The notes: generated by a model from the sequence alone, not told the origin. Shown: positions 1-8,689, numbered from the stretch's first letter. The stretch is DNA of 23,631 bases from Oscillospiraceae bacterium (GCA_902802215.1 CADCLH010000003.1:1-23631); one strand, 5' to 3'. Translations and numbers: made by a program.

Positions 1-99
1 CTGAAGCTGAAGGTCGTCAACCTCAAGACCGACCCGCAGCTCATGGGCGCTCTCGGCGCCGCCGAGTATGCCCGCCAGAAGGGCCTCGCCAAGAAGTAA
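1..99 (+). CDS. C-terminal end of a BadF/BadG/HgdC-type ATPase (2-hydroxyacyl-CoA dehydratase activator family), partial
   Basis: Only the last 32 codons are present; the gene starts upstream of the window. The readable tail contains DPQLMGALGAAEYARQKG, which resembles the end of activator ATPases of 2-hydroxyacyl-CoA dehydratases and related BadF/BadG proteins, where a P-QxxGALGAA segment closes the second actin-like ATPase lobe. These proteins use ATP to pass an electron from their iron-sulfur cluster to the dehydratase. The cluster and phosphate-binding motifs are not in view, so the assignment rests on one short motif. A strong hairpin terminator follows 21 bases after the stop codon. Confidence 0.5.
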   Translation: MKLKVVNLKTDPQLMGALGAAEYARQKGLAKK

Positions 100-120
100 A
101 AAACAACCGCATATCAAAAA

Positions 121-147
121 AGCACGGACGTAAGTCCGTGCTTTTTG
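121..147 (+). terminator. Rho-independent terminator of the partial ATPase gene
   Basis: A perfect 9-bp stem, AGCACGGAC (121-129) and GTCCGTGCT (134-142), has a GTAA loop and is followed by a T-rich tract. The core of the stem is nearly identical to a second hairpin at 453-476. Confidence 0.9.
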
Positions 148-177
148 TGTTTGAGGCTATAAACAGAGTTGGTACCC

Positions 178-424
178 CGTCATTGCGAACCAGCGGCCCA
201 GGCCGGTTTCTCTTGCCGCAAAAGGCTCTTCCGTCATTGCGAGGAGCGAAGCGACGTGGCAATCCGTCTGCCTTTTGCGGCAATTCACCTTCTAACCGAC
301 GTCACTGGTGTGGCAATCCGTTTTTCCTCCTGACCGCATAAGATCCGTAAAATGCGAGATTCCGGGCTGGCCGCCGGGAGATGCGGATTCCCACGCCAGT
401 GTGCGAAACTTGCTCGGAATGACG
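178..424. repeat. Palindrome-rich intergenic repeat element (REP/MITE-like)
   Basis: This is the main content of the gene-free stretch 100-495. The ends are inverted repeats, CGTCATT (178-184) and AATGACG (418-424). Inside lies a perfect 13-bp inverted repeat, TTGCCGCAAAAGG (213-225) with CCTTTTGCGGCAA (271-283). It encloses the CATTGCGAGGAGCGAAGCGA-type core and GTGGCAATCCGT, and GTGGCAATCCGT recurs at 310-321. As I recall, this CATTGCGA...GGCAATCC motif is a common dispersed intergenic repeat in many bacterial genomes. No open frame here looks coding. Confidence 0.7.
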
Positions 425-450
425 TGCAAGGGAGTTCGTCTACACAGTGA

Positions 451-482
451 AACGGCACGGACGTTAGTCCGTGCCGTTTTTG
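451..482. terminator. Hairpin terminator between convergent transcription units
   Basis: The stem CGGCACGGAC (453-462) and GTCCGTGCCG (467-476) has a GTTA loop and is followed by six T on the plus strand. The T-run is poor in the minus direction, but the hairpin lies 20 bases beyond the stop of the minus-strand B3/B4 gene and may serve both sides. The stem core matches the terminator at 121-142. Confidence 0.75.
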
Positions 483-495
483 TATGGTGCGGGGA

Positions 496-1209
496 TCAGT
501 CCTCGATTTCCATCTCGGGGTGGTCGCGGTCGACAAAGCCGAGCAGCACCTTGAGCCCCAGATCGTCCCGCAGGAAGGCGGCCAGCGCCTCGCGCGCCGC
601 GAGAACGGAGTCGAGATTGACCGACGAGAAGCCGTCGATGGGGAAGAAGACGTGCGAGGTCTCGGCCGTGATCTTGCCGTCCTCGCTCTGACGCCACATC
701 CAGCGCCGCGTCTTGACCGTGTGGCCGCTGACATAGCACAGCTCGCCCTCGGGCATGACCTCGACGGCCTCCTCGCCCATGGGCAGGAAGCTGTCGCCCT
801 CGCCGGCAAAGCGGACCGCGATGCCGCAGGGCTCCATCTTGTCGATGTCGTGCGCGCCCATCGGCACCTCATGGCGCAGGGACAGGGCGTTGCCCAGATC
901 GACCAGCGGGTTGATGTGCGGCAGGGCCCCGTTTTTCTGCACGCGCTTGGCCAGAGCCTCGATCGAGACCATGAACTTGTTGGGATTCATGCCCAGGGCC
1001 TGAAAGGCCTCGCGGCAGGCCTTGACGCCGGGCAGCTCGCGCACGTTGTCCCCGGCGTGCCGGGCGGCAAAGTCCGCGGCGCTCTGATCCAGCATCGCGT
1101 CGATCGCCGGGCTGGGGGCCGCGTTGTCGAAGCCCTCGACCACGACGACGCCGAGGCAGTAGTCCGGCCATTTGGCAAAGACGGCGGGATCCACCGTAAA
1201 TTTCTTCAT
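496..1209 (-). CDS. B3/B4 tRNA-binding domain protein (PheRS beta-subunit-like editing domain)
   Basis: The 237-residue soluble protein resembles stand-alone B3/B4-domain proteins, which share the fold of the editing domain of the phenylalanyl-tRNA synthetase beta subunit. Visible landmarks are the central stretch around LPGVKACREAFQALGMNPNK and the following NPLVDLGNALSLRHEVPMGA, both typical of this family. The physiological substrate is not established; roles in amino-acid or tRNA quality control have been suggested. ATG at 1209 was chosen because AAAGGAGG sits just upstream and the N-terminus MKKFTVDPAVF looks natural, whereas the longer frame to 1287 lacks a ribosome site. It is divergent from enolase, with its own promoter at 1239-1267. 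Confidence 0.8.
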   Translation of the reverse strand: MKKFTVDPAVFAKWPDYCLGVVVVEGFDNAAPSPAIDAMLDQSAADFAARHAGDNVRELPGVKACREAFQALGMNPNKFMVSIEALAKRVQKNGALPHINPLVDLGNALSLRHEVPMGAHDIDKMEPCGIAVRFAGEGDSFLPMGEEAVEVMPEGELCYVSGHTVKTRRWMWRQSEDGKITAETSHVFFPIDGFSSVNLDSVLAAREALAAFLRDDLGLKVLLGFVDRDHPEMEIED

Positions 1210-1238
1210 AGAGTCTACCTCCTTTGTGATTCTTCCAG

Positions 1239-1267
1239 ATTGTACCGCAAAGCGGGCGGAATGGCAA
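1239..1267 (-). promoter_or_regulatory. SigA-type promoter for the B3/B4 gene
   Basis: Read on the minus strand: TTGCCA (1267-1262), a 17-nt spacer and TACAAT (1244-1239), about 30 bases before the start codon. Both hexamers are close to consensus. Confidence 0.7.
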
Positions 1268-1347
1268 GCAAAAACTCTCCCAGGCAAAAAAACGGAAATG
1301 CGGGAAAGATTTCACAATCTTGTCTTTATTTTTCCGGGAACTTAGGG

Positions 1348-1353
1348 TATAAT
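1348..1353 (+). promoter_or_regulatory. -10 element of the enolase promoter
   Basis: A perfect TATAAT stands 33 bases before the enolase start. The -35 region is weak: at 17-nt spacing it reads TTTATT. The ribosome site GGAGG is at 1372-1376. Confidence 0.6.
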
Positions 1354-1385
1354 CTAGACACCCAAAATGATGGAGGTATTTACCA

Positions 1386-2675
<1,290 letters not shown>

Positions 2676-2718
2676 GCGCAGCCGGAAAACGGCAAAACAC
2701 CAAAAGCATAGTCCGACC

Positions 2719-2755
2719 CATGCGCCGCAGTTTTTCTGCGGCGCATGTATATTTC
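2719..2755 (+). terminator. Rho-independent terminator of eno
   Basis: A perfect 12-bp stem, CATGCGCCGCAG (2719-2730) and CTGCGGCGCATG (2736-2747), has a TTTTT loop and is followed by TATATTTCT. Confidence 0.9.
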
Positions 2756-2776
2756 TCCCTCCGCGCGGCAAAAATA
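2747..2776 (+). promoter_or_regulatory. Sigma-F-like (forespore) promoter of the M23 peptidase gene
   Basis: GTATA (2747-2751), a 15-nt spacer and GGCAAAAATA (2767-2776) fit the Bacillus sigma-F consensus GywTA-N15-GgnrAnAnTw at every position. It starts at the last base of the eno terminator and ends 30 bases before the ATG. This is a pattern match only. Confidence 0.55.
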
Positions 2777-2805
2777 GGATCGCAATCCAAAAGGAGGTTG
2801 AGACT

Positions 2806-3522
2806 ATGCACAGCAGCAGCTCCGGCGGAAGGCTGGAGGGATTTATGACAGGCAAGGGCTTCTACATAGTCCTTTTCCTGTGCGCCGCCGTCATCGGGAT
2901 TTCCGCCTGGATGATGGCCGCGGGAAACGGGGCTATGGAGGAGCTGACGCCGACCGGTACGGATTTCGAGCAGCGGCGCGTGGAGACCATCATCATCACG
3001 CCCGCGCCGCGCGAGGAACGCGTGGAGACCATCGCGCTGCCGAGCGTGACCGTCGAGGAAGCGGCGGAGGAGCCGGCGCAGCAGGTGTGGAACGAGGAGG
3101 AGCCCGAGAGCGTAGGCTTCGTCTGGCCCGTGGAGGGCGAGCTCGAACGCCTGCACGATGTACAGGCGCTGCACTATGACGTCACGCTGCGCGACTGGCG
3201 CACCCACGACGGTGTGGACATCCTCGCCCCGCTGGGAGAGACGGTCGTCGCGGCGCGCGGCGGACTGGTGCAGAGCGTCGAGGAGGACGGCCTGTACGGC
3301 ACGGTCGTCACCGTCGACCACGGCGACGGCAGCCTCGCCTGCTATGCCAACCTCGCCGCCCAGCCCGCGGTCAGCGCGGGAGACCGGATCGGGACCGGAG
3401 ACGTGATCGGCGCCGTCGGCACGACCGCCCTGTGCGAGATCGGTCAGGCCACCCACCTGCATTTTGCCATGGCGATCGACGGCGTGAGCGTCGACCCGCT
3501 CGACTATCTCCCGGCCGAATAA
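2806..3522 (+). CDS. Membrane-anchored M23 (LytM) peptidase, SpoIIQ-like
   Basis: The protein is 238 residues. A short cytoplasmic N-terminus is followed by one membrane segment (about residues 18-38, FYIVLFLCAAVIGISAWMM), an acidic/proline linker, and a LytM domain from about residue 105. The zinc-binding motifs are intact: HDGVD (HxxxD) and HLHF (HxH). Such proteins cut peptidoglycan cross-bridges; in clostridia the SpoIIQ member sits in the forespore membrane and pairs with SpoIIIAH during engulfment. The layout, length and a sigma-F-like promoter directly upstream favour SpoIIQ, but other single-pass M23 proteins look similar. The start is set by AAAAGGAGG eight bases before ATG. Confidence 0.75.
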   Translation: MHSSSSGGRLEGFMTGKGFYIVLFLCAAVIGISAWMMAAGNGAMEELTPTGTDFEQRRVETIIITPAPREERVETIALPSVTVEEAAEEPAQQVWNEEEPESVGFVWPVEGELERLHDVQALHYDVTLRDWRTHDGVDILAPLGETVVAARGGLVQSVEEDGLYGTVVTVDHGDGSLACYANLAAQPAVSAGDRIGTGDVIGAVGTTALCEIGQATHLHFAMAIDGVSVDPLDYLPAE

Positions 3523-3527
3523 CGCGG

Positions 3528-3563
3528 ATCACCCCTCGGGCAAAAGCCCGAGGGGTGATTTCA
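3528..3563. terminator. Terminator shared by convergent genes
   Basis: A perfect 14-bp stem, ATCACCCCTCGGGC (3528-3541) and GCCCGAGGGGTGAT (3546-3559), has an AAAA loop. It lies between the plus-strand M23 gene and the end of the minus-strand MotB-like gene. Confidence 0.85.
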
Positions 3564-3575
3564 TTTGTAAAAATG

Positions 3576-4652
3576 TTATCCGAAGATGCTGTACCAGGGC
3601 TTGTCCGTCGGGGCGGGCGTCGCGGTCGGAGCGGGCGTCGCGGTGGGCGCGGGCGCTGCCTTCGCCGTCTGGGCGGCGTTCTTCGTCTCCGGCAGGTCGA
3701 GCGCCAGATACTGGTCCACGATGTCGAGCACGGTCTCGTCCTTGAGGATCATGGAGATCTCGATGCGGCGGTTCTGGGCCTGGCCGGCGGCGGTGTCGTT
3801 GGAGGCGACGGGGCGGGTCTCGCCGTAGCCCGCGGCGCAGAAGTACTCGGCATACTTCCCGAGCTTTCCGCCCTTGCCCGTCAGCAGGTAGCCCAGCACG
3901 GAGTTGGCGCGGTCGGTGGAGAGGACGCGGTTGTCCTCGTCGGTGCCGGTGGAGTCGGTGTGGCCGGAGATCACGATGGAGTCGACGTACTTGGCGTTCT
4001 CGGGATTTGCGAGGAAGGCAGAGAAGACATCGATCAGCTCGTTGAGGACGACCTCGCTCTGGGGCTTGATGGCCGAGGAGCCGAGATCGAAGAACACGCC
4101 CTCGGACAGGATGATGTTGCCGTTGTCGCCGATGCTGACCTTGGAGGAGTCGCCCATGACGTCGACGATGCTCTCCTTGATCTTGTTAAGGATCGAAAGG
4201 CGCAGCACCGCGATGGTCTGCATCTGGTTGCGCATGGCGACAATCTCGTCGTTGGCGGCCGCAAGATAGGCCTTCTGATCGCCGATCAGCTTCTCCTGCT
4301 CGGAGATGGTGTCGGTCTGCTGAGCGATCTGGATGGCAAAGGATTCAAGCTCGTCCTGCTTGCGGTTGAGGTCGGCGGTGAGGCCCTCGAGCTCCTTGAC
4401 GGCCTTGTCGTACTCGGCCTGGGCCGCGACGACCTGGGCCTGGGTGGCGGCGACCTGGGCCTGCGTGTCGCTGAGCATCTCCTGGGTGTTCTTTAAATCG
4501 TTGCCGGTGATGAGGTTCGATATGTAGCTGAGCAGCATCAGGAAAAACAGGATCAGCGCCACAGCGCTCATCATGTCGGCGTAGGAGGGCCAGAAGCCCT
4601 GCTCGCCGCCTTCGGTCACGACGCTGGGCGAATAGCTCCGCGCGCGCCTCAT
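3576..4652 (-). CDS. MotB/ZorB-like OmpA-domain stator protein
   Basis: The protein is 358 residues. A single membrane segment follows WPSYADMMSAVALILFFLML; the aspartate at residue 26 sits where MotB-type stators carry the proton-binding Asp. A long heptad-rich coiled coil (about 55-145) leads to an OmpA-like peptidoglycan-binding domain with SGHTDSTGTDEDNRVLS and QAQNRRIEISM. A Pro/Ala/Thr-repeat tail (APAPTATPAPTATP) ends the protein. It would form the plug and cell-wall anchor of an ion-driven motor with the MotA-like protein encoded just upstream, since the two genes overlap as ATGA (4649-4652). No flagellar or Zorya ZorC/D/E genes are nearby. Confidence 0.85.
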   Translation of the reverse strand: MRRARSYSPSVVTEGGEQGFWPSYADMMSAVALILFFLMLLSYISNLITGNDLKNTQEMLSDTQAQVAATQAQVVAAQAEYDKAVKELEGLTADLNRKQDELESFAIQIAQQTDTISEQEKLIGDQKAYLAAANDEIVAMRNQMQTIAVLRLSILNKIKESIVDVMGDSSKVSIGDNGNIILSEGVFFDLGSSAIKPQSEVVLNELIDVFSAFLANPENAKYVDSIVISGHTDSTGTDEDNRVLSTDRANSVLGYLLTGKGGKLGKYAEYFCAAGYGETRPVASNDTAAGQAQNRRIEISMILKDETVLDIVDQYLALDLPETKNAAQTAKAAPAPTATPAPTATPAPTDKPWYSIFG

Positions 4653-5563
4653 GTGCGACCGCTCCTCTCAAGCTCGCGGGAGACCTCCCGCAGACCGCCC
4701 ACGAGGTCGCGGACCGTGACGTCGAGACGCTCGACCGTGCCGCGCAGGTTGTAGTTGAACTCGGAGAAGTCGCGCACGCCCTCGTTGAAGCTCTCCACGG
4801 TCTTGTTCATGGCGGCGATGGGCGCGCGGCTCGAGGCGATGGCGGCCTTGAGCTCGTCGGTCGCGCCGCGCAGGGTCTTGTCCATGGCGGCGCTGGTGCG
4901 GTCGAGGGCAAGCACCATCTGGTGCACGAGATCGGCGTCGTCCTTGGGGGCCTCGGTGGGCAGGGTGGGGGCGACTTCGTGGTCGAGCCAGAGCTCGAGC
5001 CGGGTCTCCAGCTTCTCGCGCGCGGCCTGGACGCTGAAGATCGAGCGCAGCAGCGTGAGCACGATGGAGCAGGCGACGCCGACCAGCGAGGTGTAGAAGG
5101 CCACGCCCATGCCGCTCAGGGCGGACATGAGGCCGCTGCCGACGCTGTCGAGGACGCCGAGCCACTCGGAGGAGTTGGAGTAGCCGATCAGCTCGGTCAG
5201 GGAGCTGACGGACAGACTCAGGCCGAGGAAGGTGCCGAAGAGGCCGAGCGTGACGAAGAGCGACACGGCGTTGTTCAACAGCCGCTCGCACAGCAGGCTC
5301 CCCCCGAGCTTCACGCTGACGGCGTTTGCGATGATGGCGGGGGTGTTGAGATCCTTGCCGTGGCGCTTGTAGGCCTCGGCGTAGTCGTTGACCACGAAGC
5401 GCAGAAAGCTGTTGTCGCGCTTGAGCCCGCCGTAGACCAGCGAGGCGAGGCGGTTGTAGCGCGCGCAGGTGATGAACAGCAGCAGCACGGCCAGCACGAA
5501 CAGCGACAGGATCACGACGATGACCATCAGGCCGACGGGCGGAATGGTGCCGAGTTTGCTCAT
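4649..5563 (-). CDS. MotA/TolQ/ExbB-like proton channel (ZorA-like)
   Basis: The protein is 304 residues. The N-terminal membrane segment (about 8-32) is followed by a cytoplasmic loop, then two membrane helices with family-like GLFGTFLGLSLSVSSL and GMGVAFYTSLVGVACSIVLTLL. A predicted helical tail of about 100 residues follows, reminiscent of but much shorter than the ZorA tail. It is the channel partner of the OmpA-domain protein that overlaps its stop codon. GGAGGG precedes the ATG and a strong promoter lies at 5602-5630. The substrate or process the motor drives cannot be told from sequence. Confidence 0.82.
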   Translation of the reverse strand: MSKLGTIPPVGLMVIVVILSLFVLAVLLLFITCARYNRLASLVYGGLKRDNSFLRFVVNDYAEAYKRHGKDLNTPAIIANAVSVKLGGSLLCERLLNNAVSLFVTLGLFGTFLGLSLSVSSLTELIGYSNSSEWLGVLDSVGSGLMSALSGMGVAFYTSLVGVACSIVLTLLRSIFSVQAAREKLETRLELWLDHEVAPTLPTEAPKDDADLVHQMVLALDRTSAAMDKTLRGATDELKAAIASSRAPIAAMNKTVESFNEGVRDFSEFNYNLRGTVERLDVTVRDLVGGLREVSRELERSGRT

Positions 5564-5601
5564 ATCAAATCCCTCCGATGCACGAAGATTTTTCTGTGTG
5601 G

Positions 5602-5630
5602 ATTTTATAATATTTACGAATTGGTGTCAA
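5602..5630 (-). promoter_or_regulatory. SigA-type promoter of the MotA/MotB-like operon
   Basis: On the minus strand: TTGACA (5630-5625), a 17-nt spacer and TAAAAT (5607-5602). The -35 begins six bases after the pepF stop codon, so the pair has its own promoter although it follows pepF on the same strand. Confidence 0.75.
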
Positions 5631-5636
5631 CGATTC

Positions 5637-7442
5637 TTAAGAAAAGCTAAGGTTTTCCAGCTCCTCCACCAGCTCGCCGAAGAGCTTGAGGGCCGCGTTG
5701 ACGGGCTCGGGCGTGCTCATGTCGACGCCCGCGAGCTTCAACAGCGCGATCGGGTCGGCGCTCGAGCCGCCGGAGAGGAAGCGCTTGTAGTCCGCGACGG
5801 CGCTCTCTCCGAGACTCAGGATGCGCTCGGCCAGGGCGGCGGCGGCCGAAAAGCCGGTGGCGTACTGGTAGACATAGTAGTTGTAGAAAAAGTGCGGGAT
5901 GCGCGCCCATTCGAGGGCGATGCCCTCGTCGCTGACCATGTCGGGGCCGAAGTAGAGCTTGTTGAGCGCGAGGTACTTTTCGCACAGGGCGTCGGCGGTG
6001 AGCGCCTCGCCCGCCTCGGCCATGCGGCCCAGCTCCCGCTCGAACTCGGCGAACATGGTCTGGCGGTAGACCGTGGCCTTGAACTGGTCGAGGAAGTGGT
6101 TGATGAGATAGGCGCGCTGCTTCTTGTCCGTCGTTTTGCCCAGCAGATGGCGCATCAGCAGGATCTCGTTGCAGGTGGAGGCGACCTCCGCCACGAAGAT
6201 GACGTAGTCGGAGCTGCACACGGGCTGGTTTGCGCAGGAGTGGTAGCTGTGCAGGGCGTGGCCCATCTCGTGGGCGATCGTGAACAGAGAGTCGAGCGTG
6301 TCCTTGTGGTTGAGCAGCACATAGGGGTGCGGCCGCGAGGAGCCGGAGGAGTAAGCGCCCGAGCGCTTGCCGCGGTTCTCGTACACGTCGATCCAGCGCC
6401 CGTCAAAGCCGCGGCGCAGCAGGGCGACATAGTCTTCGCCCAGCACCGAGAGCGCCTCGAGCACGAGGTCCTTCGCCTCTCCATAGGGGATCTTCACCGC
6501 GGCGTCGGGCACGACCGGGGTGTAGACGTCGTACATGTGAAGCTCGTCCACGCCGAGCAGGCGCTTGCGCAGGGCGACGTAGCGGTACATCTTGTCGAGG
6601 TTCTGATGCACGGCCTCGATCAGATTGTCGTACACGCAGACGGGGACCTCGTTTGCGTCGAGGGAGGCTTCGAGCGTCGAGGCGTAACGCCGCGCCGAGG
6701 CGAAGAAGCGCAGGGTCTTGAACTGCGCGTCGAGCGTCGCGGCCACGGTGTTTTTGAGCTCGCCGTATCTGCGGTAGCAGTTGTCGAAGGCGCTCTTTCT
6801 CAGGGCGCGGTCGGGGCTCTCCATCAGCGGCCCGAAGGTCCCGGCGGAGAGCGGATGGGCGACCCCCTCGCTGTCGATCGCGTCGTCGAAGCGCAGGTCG
6901 GCGTTGCGCAGGGCGGAGCCGATCGCATCGGGGCCGTCGGCCACCTCGCCCAGGGCGGCGAGCAGGGTCTCCTCCTGCGCCGAGAGGATGTGCGCGCGCA
7001 TCCGGCGGATGCGCTCAAGCGGGCGGCGGTAGGTCTCGAGCGCCGGACACGCGGCGAAGAAGCCCTCCAGCGTCTCGTCGTCGATGGCGAGGATCTCGGG
7101 CGTGGCGAAGGCGGAGGCGCCCGCGGCGGCGACGGCGCACGCGGTCGCCTTGCTGCGCCTGTCGAGAGCGGAGCTGTCGGCGAGGTTCTGGTCGCTCTTG
7201 CAGGATGCGTAGCCCAGGAGCTTTTCGAGCCGCACGGCGAGCTCGTCGTTGAGCTTCAGCCAGTCCAGCAGCCGGCCCGGCCTCTCCCCGAGCGTGCCCG
7301 CAAAGGCCGCGAGCTGCCCGGTGCACGCCGTCAGGGCGCGGTACTCCTGCGCCCAGCTCTCGTCGTCGGGGAAAAGATCGCGCAGATCCCAGGTGAACTC
7401 CTCGGGGATCTCGCTGCGTTCGGGGATTTTGTTCAGGTCCAT
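5637..7442 (-). CDS. pepF: Oligoendopeptidase F (M3B family metallopeptidase)
   Basis: The protein is 601 residues, the normal length for PepF, a cytoplasmic zinc peptidase that degrades short oligopeptides. The zinc motif HEMGH lies in FTIAHEMGHALHSYHS, and the downstream segments VAEVASTCNEILL and YYVYQYATGFSAA are typical of the M3 catalytic domain. The N-terminal part (IPEEFTWDLRDLFPDDESW) is a PepF hallmark. ATG at 7442 is preferred over the longer frame to 7493 because GGAGG lies seven bases upstream and homologous N-termini begin close to this point. It has its own promoter at 7476-7504. Confidence 0.95.
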   Translation of the reverse strand: MDLNKIPERSEIPEEFTWDLRDLFPDDESWAQEYRALTACTGQLAAFAGTLGERPGRLLDWLKLNDELAVRLEKLLGYASCKSDQNLADSSALDRRSKATACAVAAAGASAFATPEILAIDDETLEGFFAACPALETYRRPLERIRRMRAHILSAQEETLLAALGEVADGPDAIGSALRNADLRFDDAIDSEGVAHPLSAGTFGPLMESPDRALRKSAFDNCYRRYGELKNTVAATLDAQFKTLRFFASARRYASTLEASLDANEVPVCVYDNLIEAVHQNLDKMYRYVALRKRLLGVDELHMYDVYTPVVPDAAVKIPYGEAKDLVLEALSVLGEDYVALLRRGFDGRWIDVYENRGKRSGAYSSGSSRPHPYVLLNHKDTLDSLFTIAHEMGHALHSYHSCANQPVCSSDYVIFVAEVASTCNEILLMRHLLGKTTDKKQRAYLINHFLDQFKATVYRQTMFAEFERELGRMAEAGEALTADALCEKYLALNKLYFGPDMVSDEGIALEWARIPHFFYNYYVYQYATGFSAAAALAERILSLGESAVADYKRFLSGGSSADPIALLKLAGVDMSTPEPVNAALKLFGELVEELENLSFS

Positions 7443-7475
7443 GTCAGCCTCCGTAAACTTGGTTTTGATGCGGTG

Positions 7476-7504
7476 ATTATAGCACATCCGCACTTCGGGT
7501 GCAA
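7476..7504 (-). promoter_or_regulatory. SigA-type promoter of pepF
   Basis: On the minus strand: TTGCAC (7504-7499), a 17-nt spacer and a perfect TATAAT (7481-7476), about 34 bases before the pepF ATG. Confidence 0.75.
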
Positions 7505-7565
7505 TGTCGCGCGCAGTGCGGAATAAACTGGAACGATGCTATTTTGAACCCTGAAAGGAGCCGCT

Positions 7566-8264
7566 ATGCAGATTGTGGAAGTCAAAGCGGGCGATACGCT
7601 CTACGCGCTCGCCCGCCGCTACGCGACGACCGTGGAGGCCCTCGCCTTCGACAACCAGATCGCCGACCCCGCGCGCCTGACGCCCGGGCAGACCCTGGTC
7701 GTGCCGGGCGGGAGCGCGGAAAAACGCCGCTGCGCGGAGGTCAACGCCTACGCCTATCCGAACATCGCCCCCGAGGTGCTTCAGGAGGCGCTGCCGTTCC
7801 TGACGGCGCTGTGTCCCTTCTCCTGGCGCTTTGACGCGCAGGGGACGCTGATCCCCCTCGCGGATGAAAGACTTGTCGAGGCGGCCTACGCCGCCGACAC
7901 GGCGCCGATGCTGACGCTGACGAACATCGGGGAAAACGGGGGCTTTTCCTCCGAGCTGGGGCACGCGCTGCTGACCGACGGCGCCGTACAGGACGCGGTG
8001 CTCGACGGCATTGTCGAGCGCATCCGGGAGCGGGACTACTACGGATTGAACCTCAACTTCGAATACCTCCAGCCCTTCGACCGCGACGCCTACAGCGCCT
8101 TCGTCAAGCGCGCGGCCGAGCGCCTGCACCCGCTGGGCTGCCCGGTGTCCACGGCCATCGCCCCGAAGGAGAGCGCCGAGCAGGAGGGCTTCCTCTACGC
8201 GGCGCACGACTACGCCGCCCACGGGACATACGCCGACCGCGTGATTTTGATGACCTACGAGTGA
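7566..8264 (+). pseudogene. Truncated LysM-GH18 spore-type glycosyl hydrolase, 3' half lost at the element junction
   Basis: The reading frame gives 232 residues; relatives of the SleL/YaaH type are usually over 400. Residues 2-47 are a LysM cell-wall-binding module (VKAGDTLYALARRYATTVEAL). From about residue 58 follows a GH18 chitinase-like barrel with the catalytic motif variant GLNLNFEYL (Glu166). Such enzymes cut cortex fragments during spore germination. The frame ends at RVILMTYE followed at once by TGA, where relatives read MTYEWGY and continue for about half the barrel. The remaining barrel strands and the conserved Trp are missing, so activity is unlikely. GGAG lies five bases before the ATG. 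The break coincides with a change to AT-richer DNA. Confidence 0.85.
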
Positions 8265-8365
8265 CGGTGAAAAGCACACAGCCCGAAAACCCTTGAAAAT
8301 TAAGGCCGGAAACCCCTTTTATAATGGTGCTAAAACTGCTTATTAACTCCAAAAATTTGAAACAA

Positions 8366-8413
8366 TGTGTGCTAATGTACACCACTCACTGATGCCTGTG
8401 TGCTAATATACAT
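8366..8413. repeat. Pair of 17-bp direct repeats near the element end
   Basis: TGTGTGCTAATGTACAC (8366-8382) and TGTGTGCTAATATACAT (8397-8413) match at 15 of 17 positions, with starts 31 bp apart, about three helical turns. They are candidate protein-binding sites. Confidence 0.7.
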
Positions 8414-8551
8414 GACTCTTTATGACTCTTTGCGTGGCAGCGCATAGCACGCAAGCCGAGAACGCCCGTGTATCGGGGCGCGTAGAAAACAGTATTACCT
8501 TAATCACAATAAGCAGTATTATCGAGAACTAACTATGCCGAAACAAGGGAG

Positions 8552-8582
8552 GAGGCTTGCACACAAATCGTGTACAAGCCTC
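8552..8582. other. Long hairpin downstream of the TIR/dGTPase operon
   Basis: GAGGCTTG-C-ACAC, loop AAATC, GTGT-A-CAAGCCTC: a 12-bp stem with one mismatch. There is no T-run directly after it in either direction, although a run of seven T lies 17 bases further on the plus strand. It could be a transcription barrier or a binding site. Confidence 0.55.
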
Positions 8583-8689
8583 TCTCTGTTCATGTACTTT
8601 TTTTCGTCAAAGCGCTCAAAACGAGACACTTCTTTTATTTATGTCAAAACGGGCTCGTGACTGTTTGCCTGACAGGTGAGATTTACACC

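Larger units (their letters stand above)
8265..8689. other. Non-coding left end of the element
   Basis: These 425 bases hold no believable gene. They contain paired direct repeats (8366-8413), a tandem TATGACTCTT (8411-8420 and 8421-8430), an inverted repeat TGCGTG/CACGCA (8431-8453), two copies of CAGTATTA (8490-8497 and 8514-8521) and a long hairpin (8552-8582). Such clustered short repeats are common at element ends, where recombinase and accessory proteins bind. Confidence 0.5.

Noticed and set aside
3576..5563. A complete Zorya defence system
   Set aside because: Only the ZorA/ZorB-like motor pair is present; neighbours are an M23 peptidase and pepF, with no ZorC, ZorD or ZorE.
5469..7526. 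A 685-codon open frame on the plus strand opposite pepF
   Set aside because: It is antisense to a complete, motif-bearing pepF, has low-complexity Val/Gly/Ala/Glu/Arg-rich translation with no family motifs, and exists because GC-rich codon bias suppresses stops.
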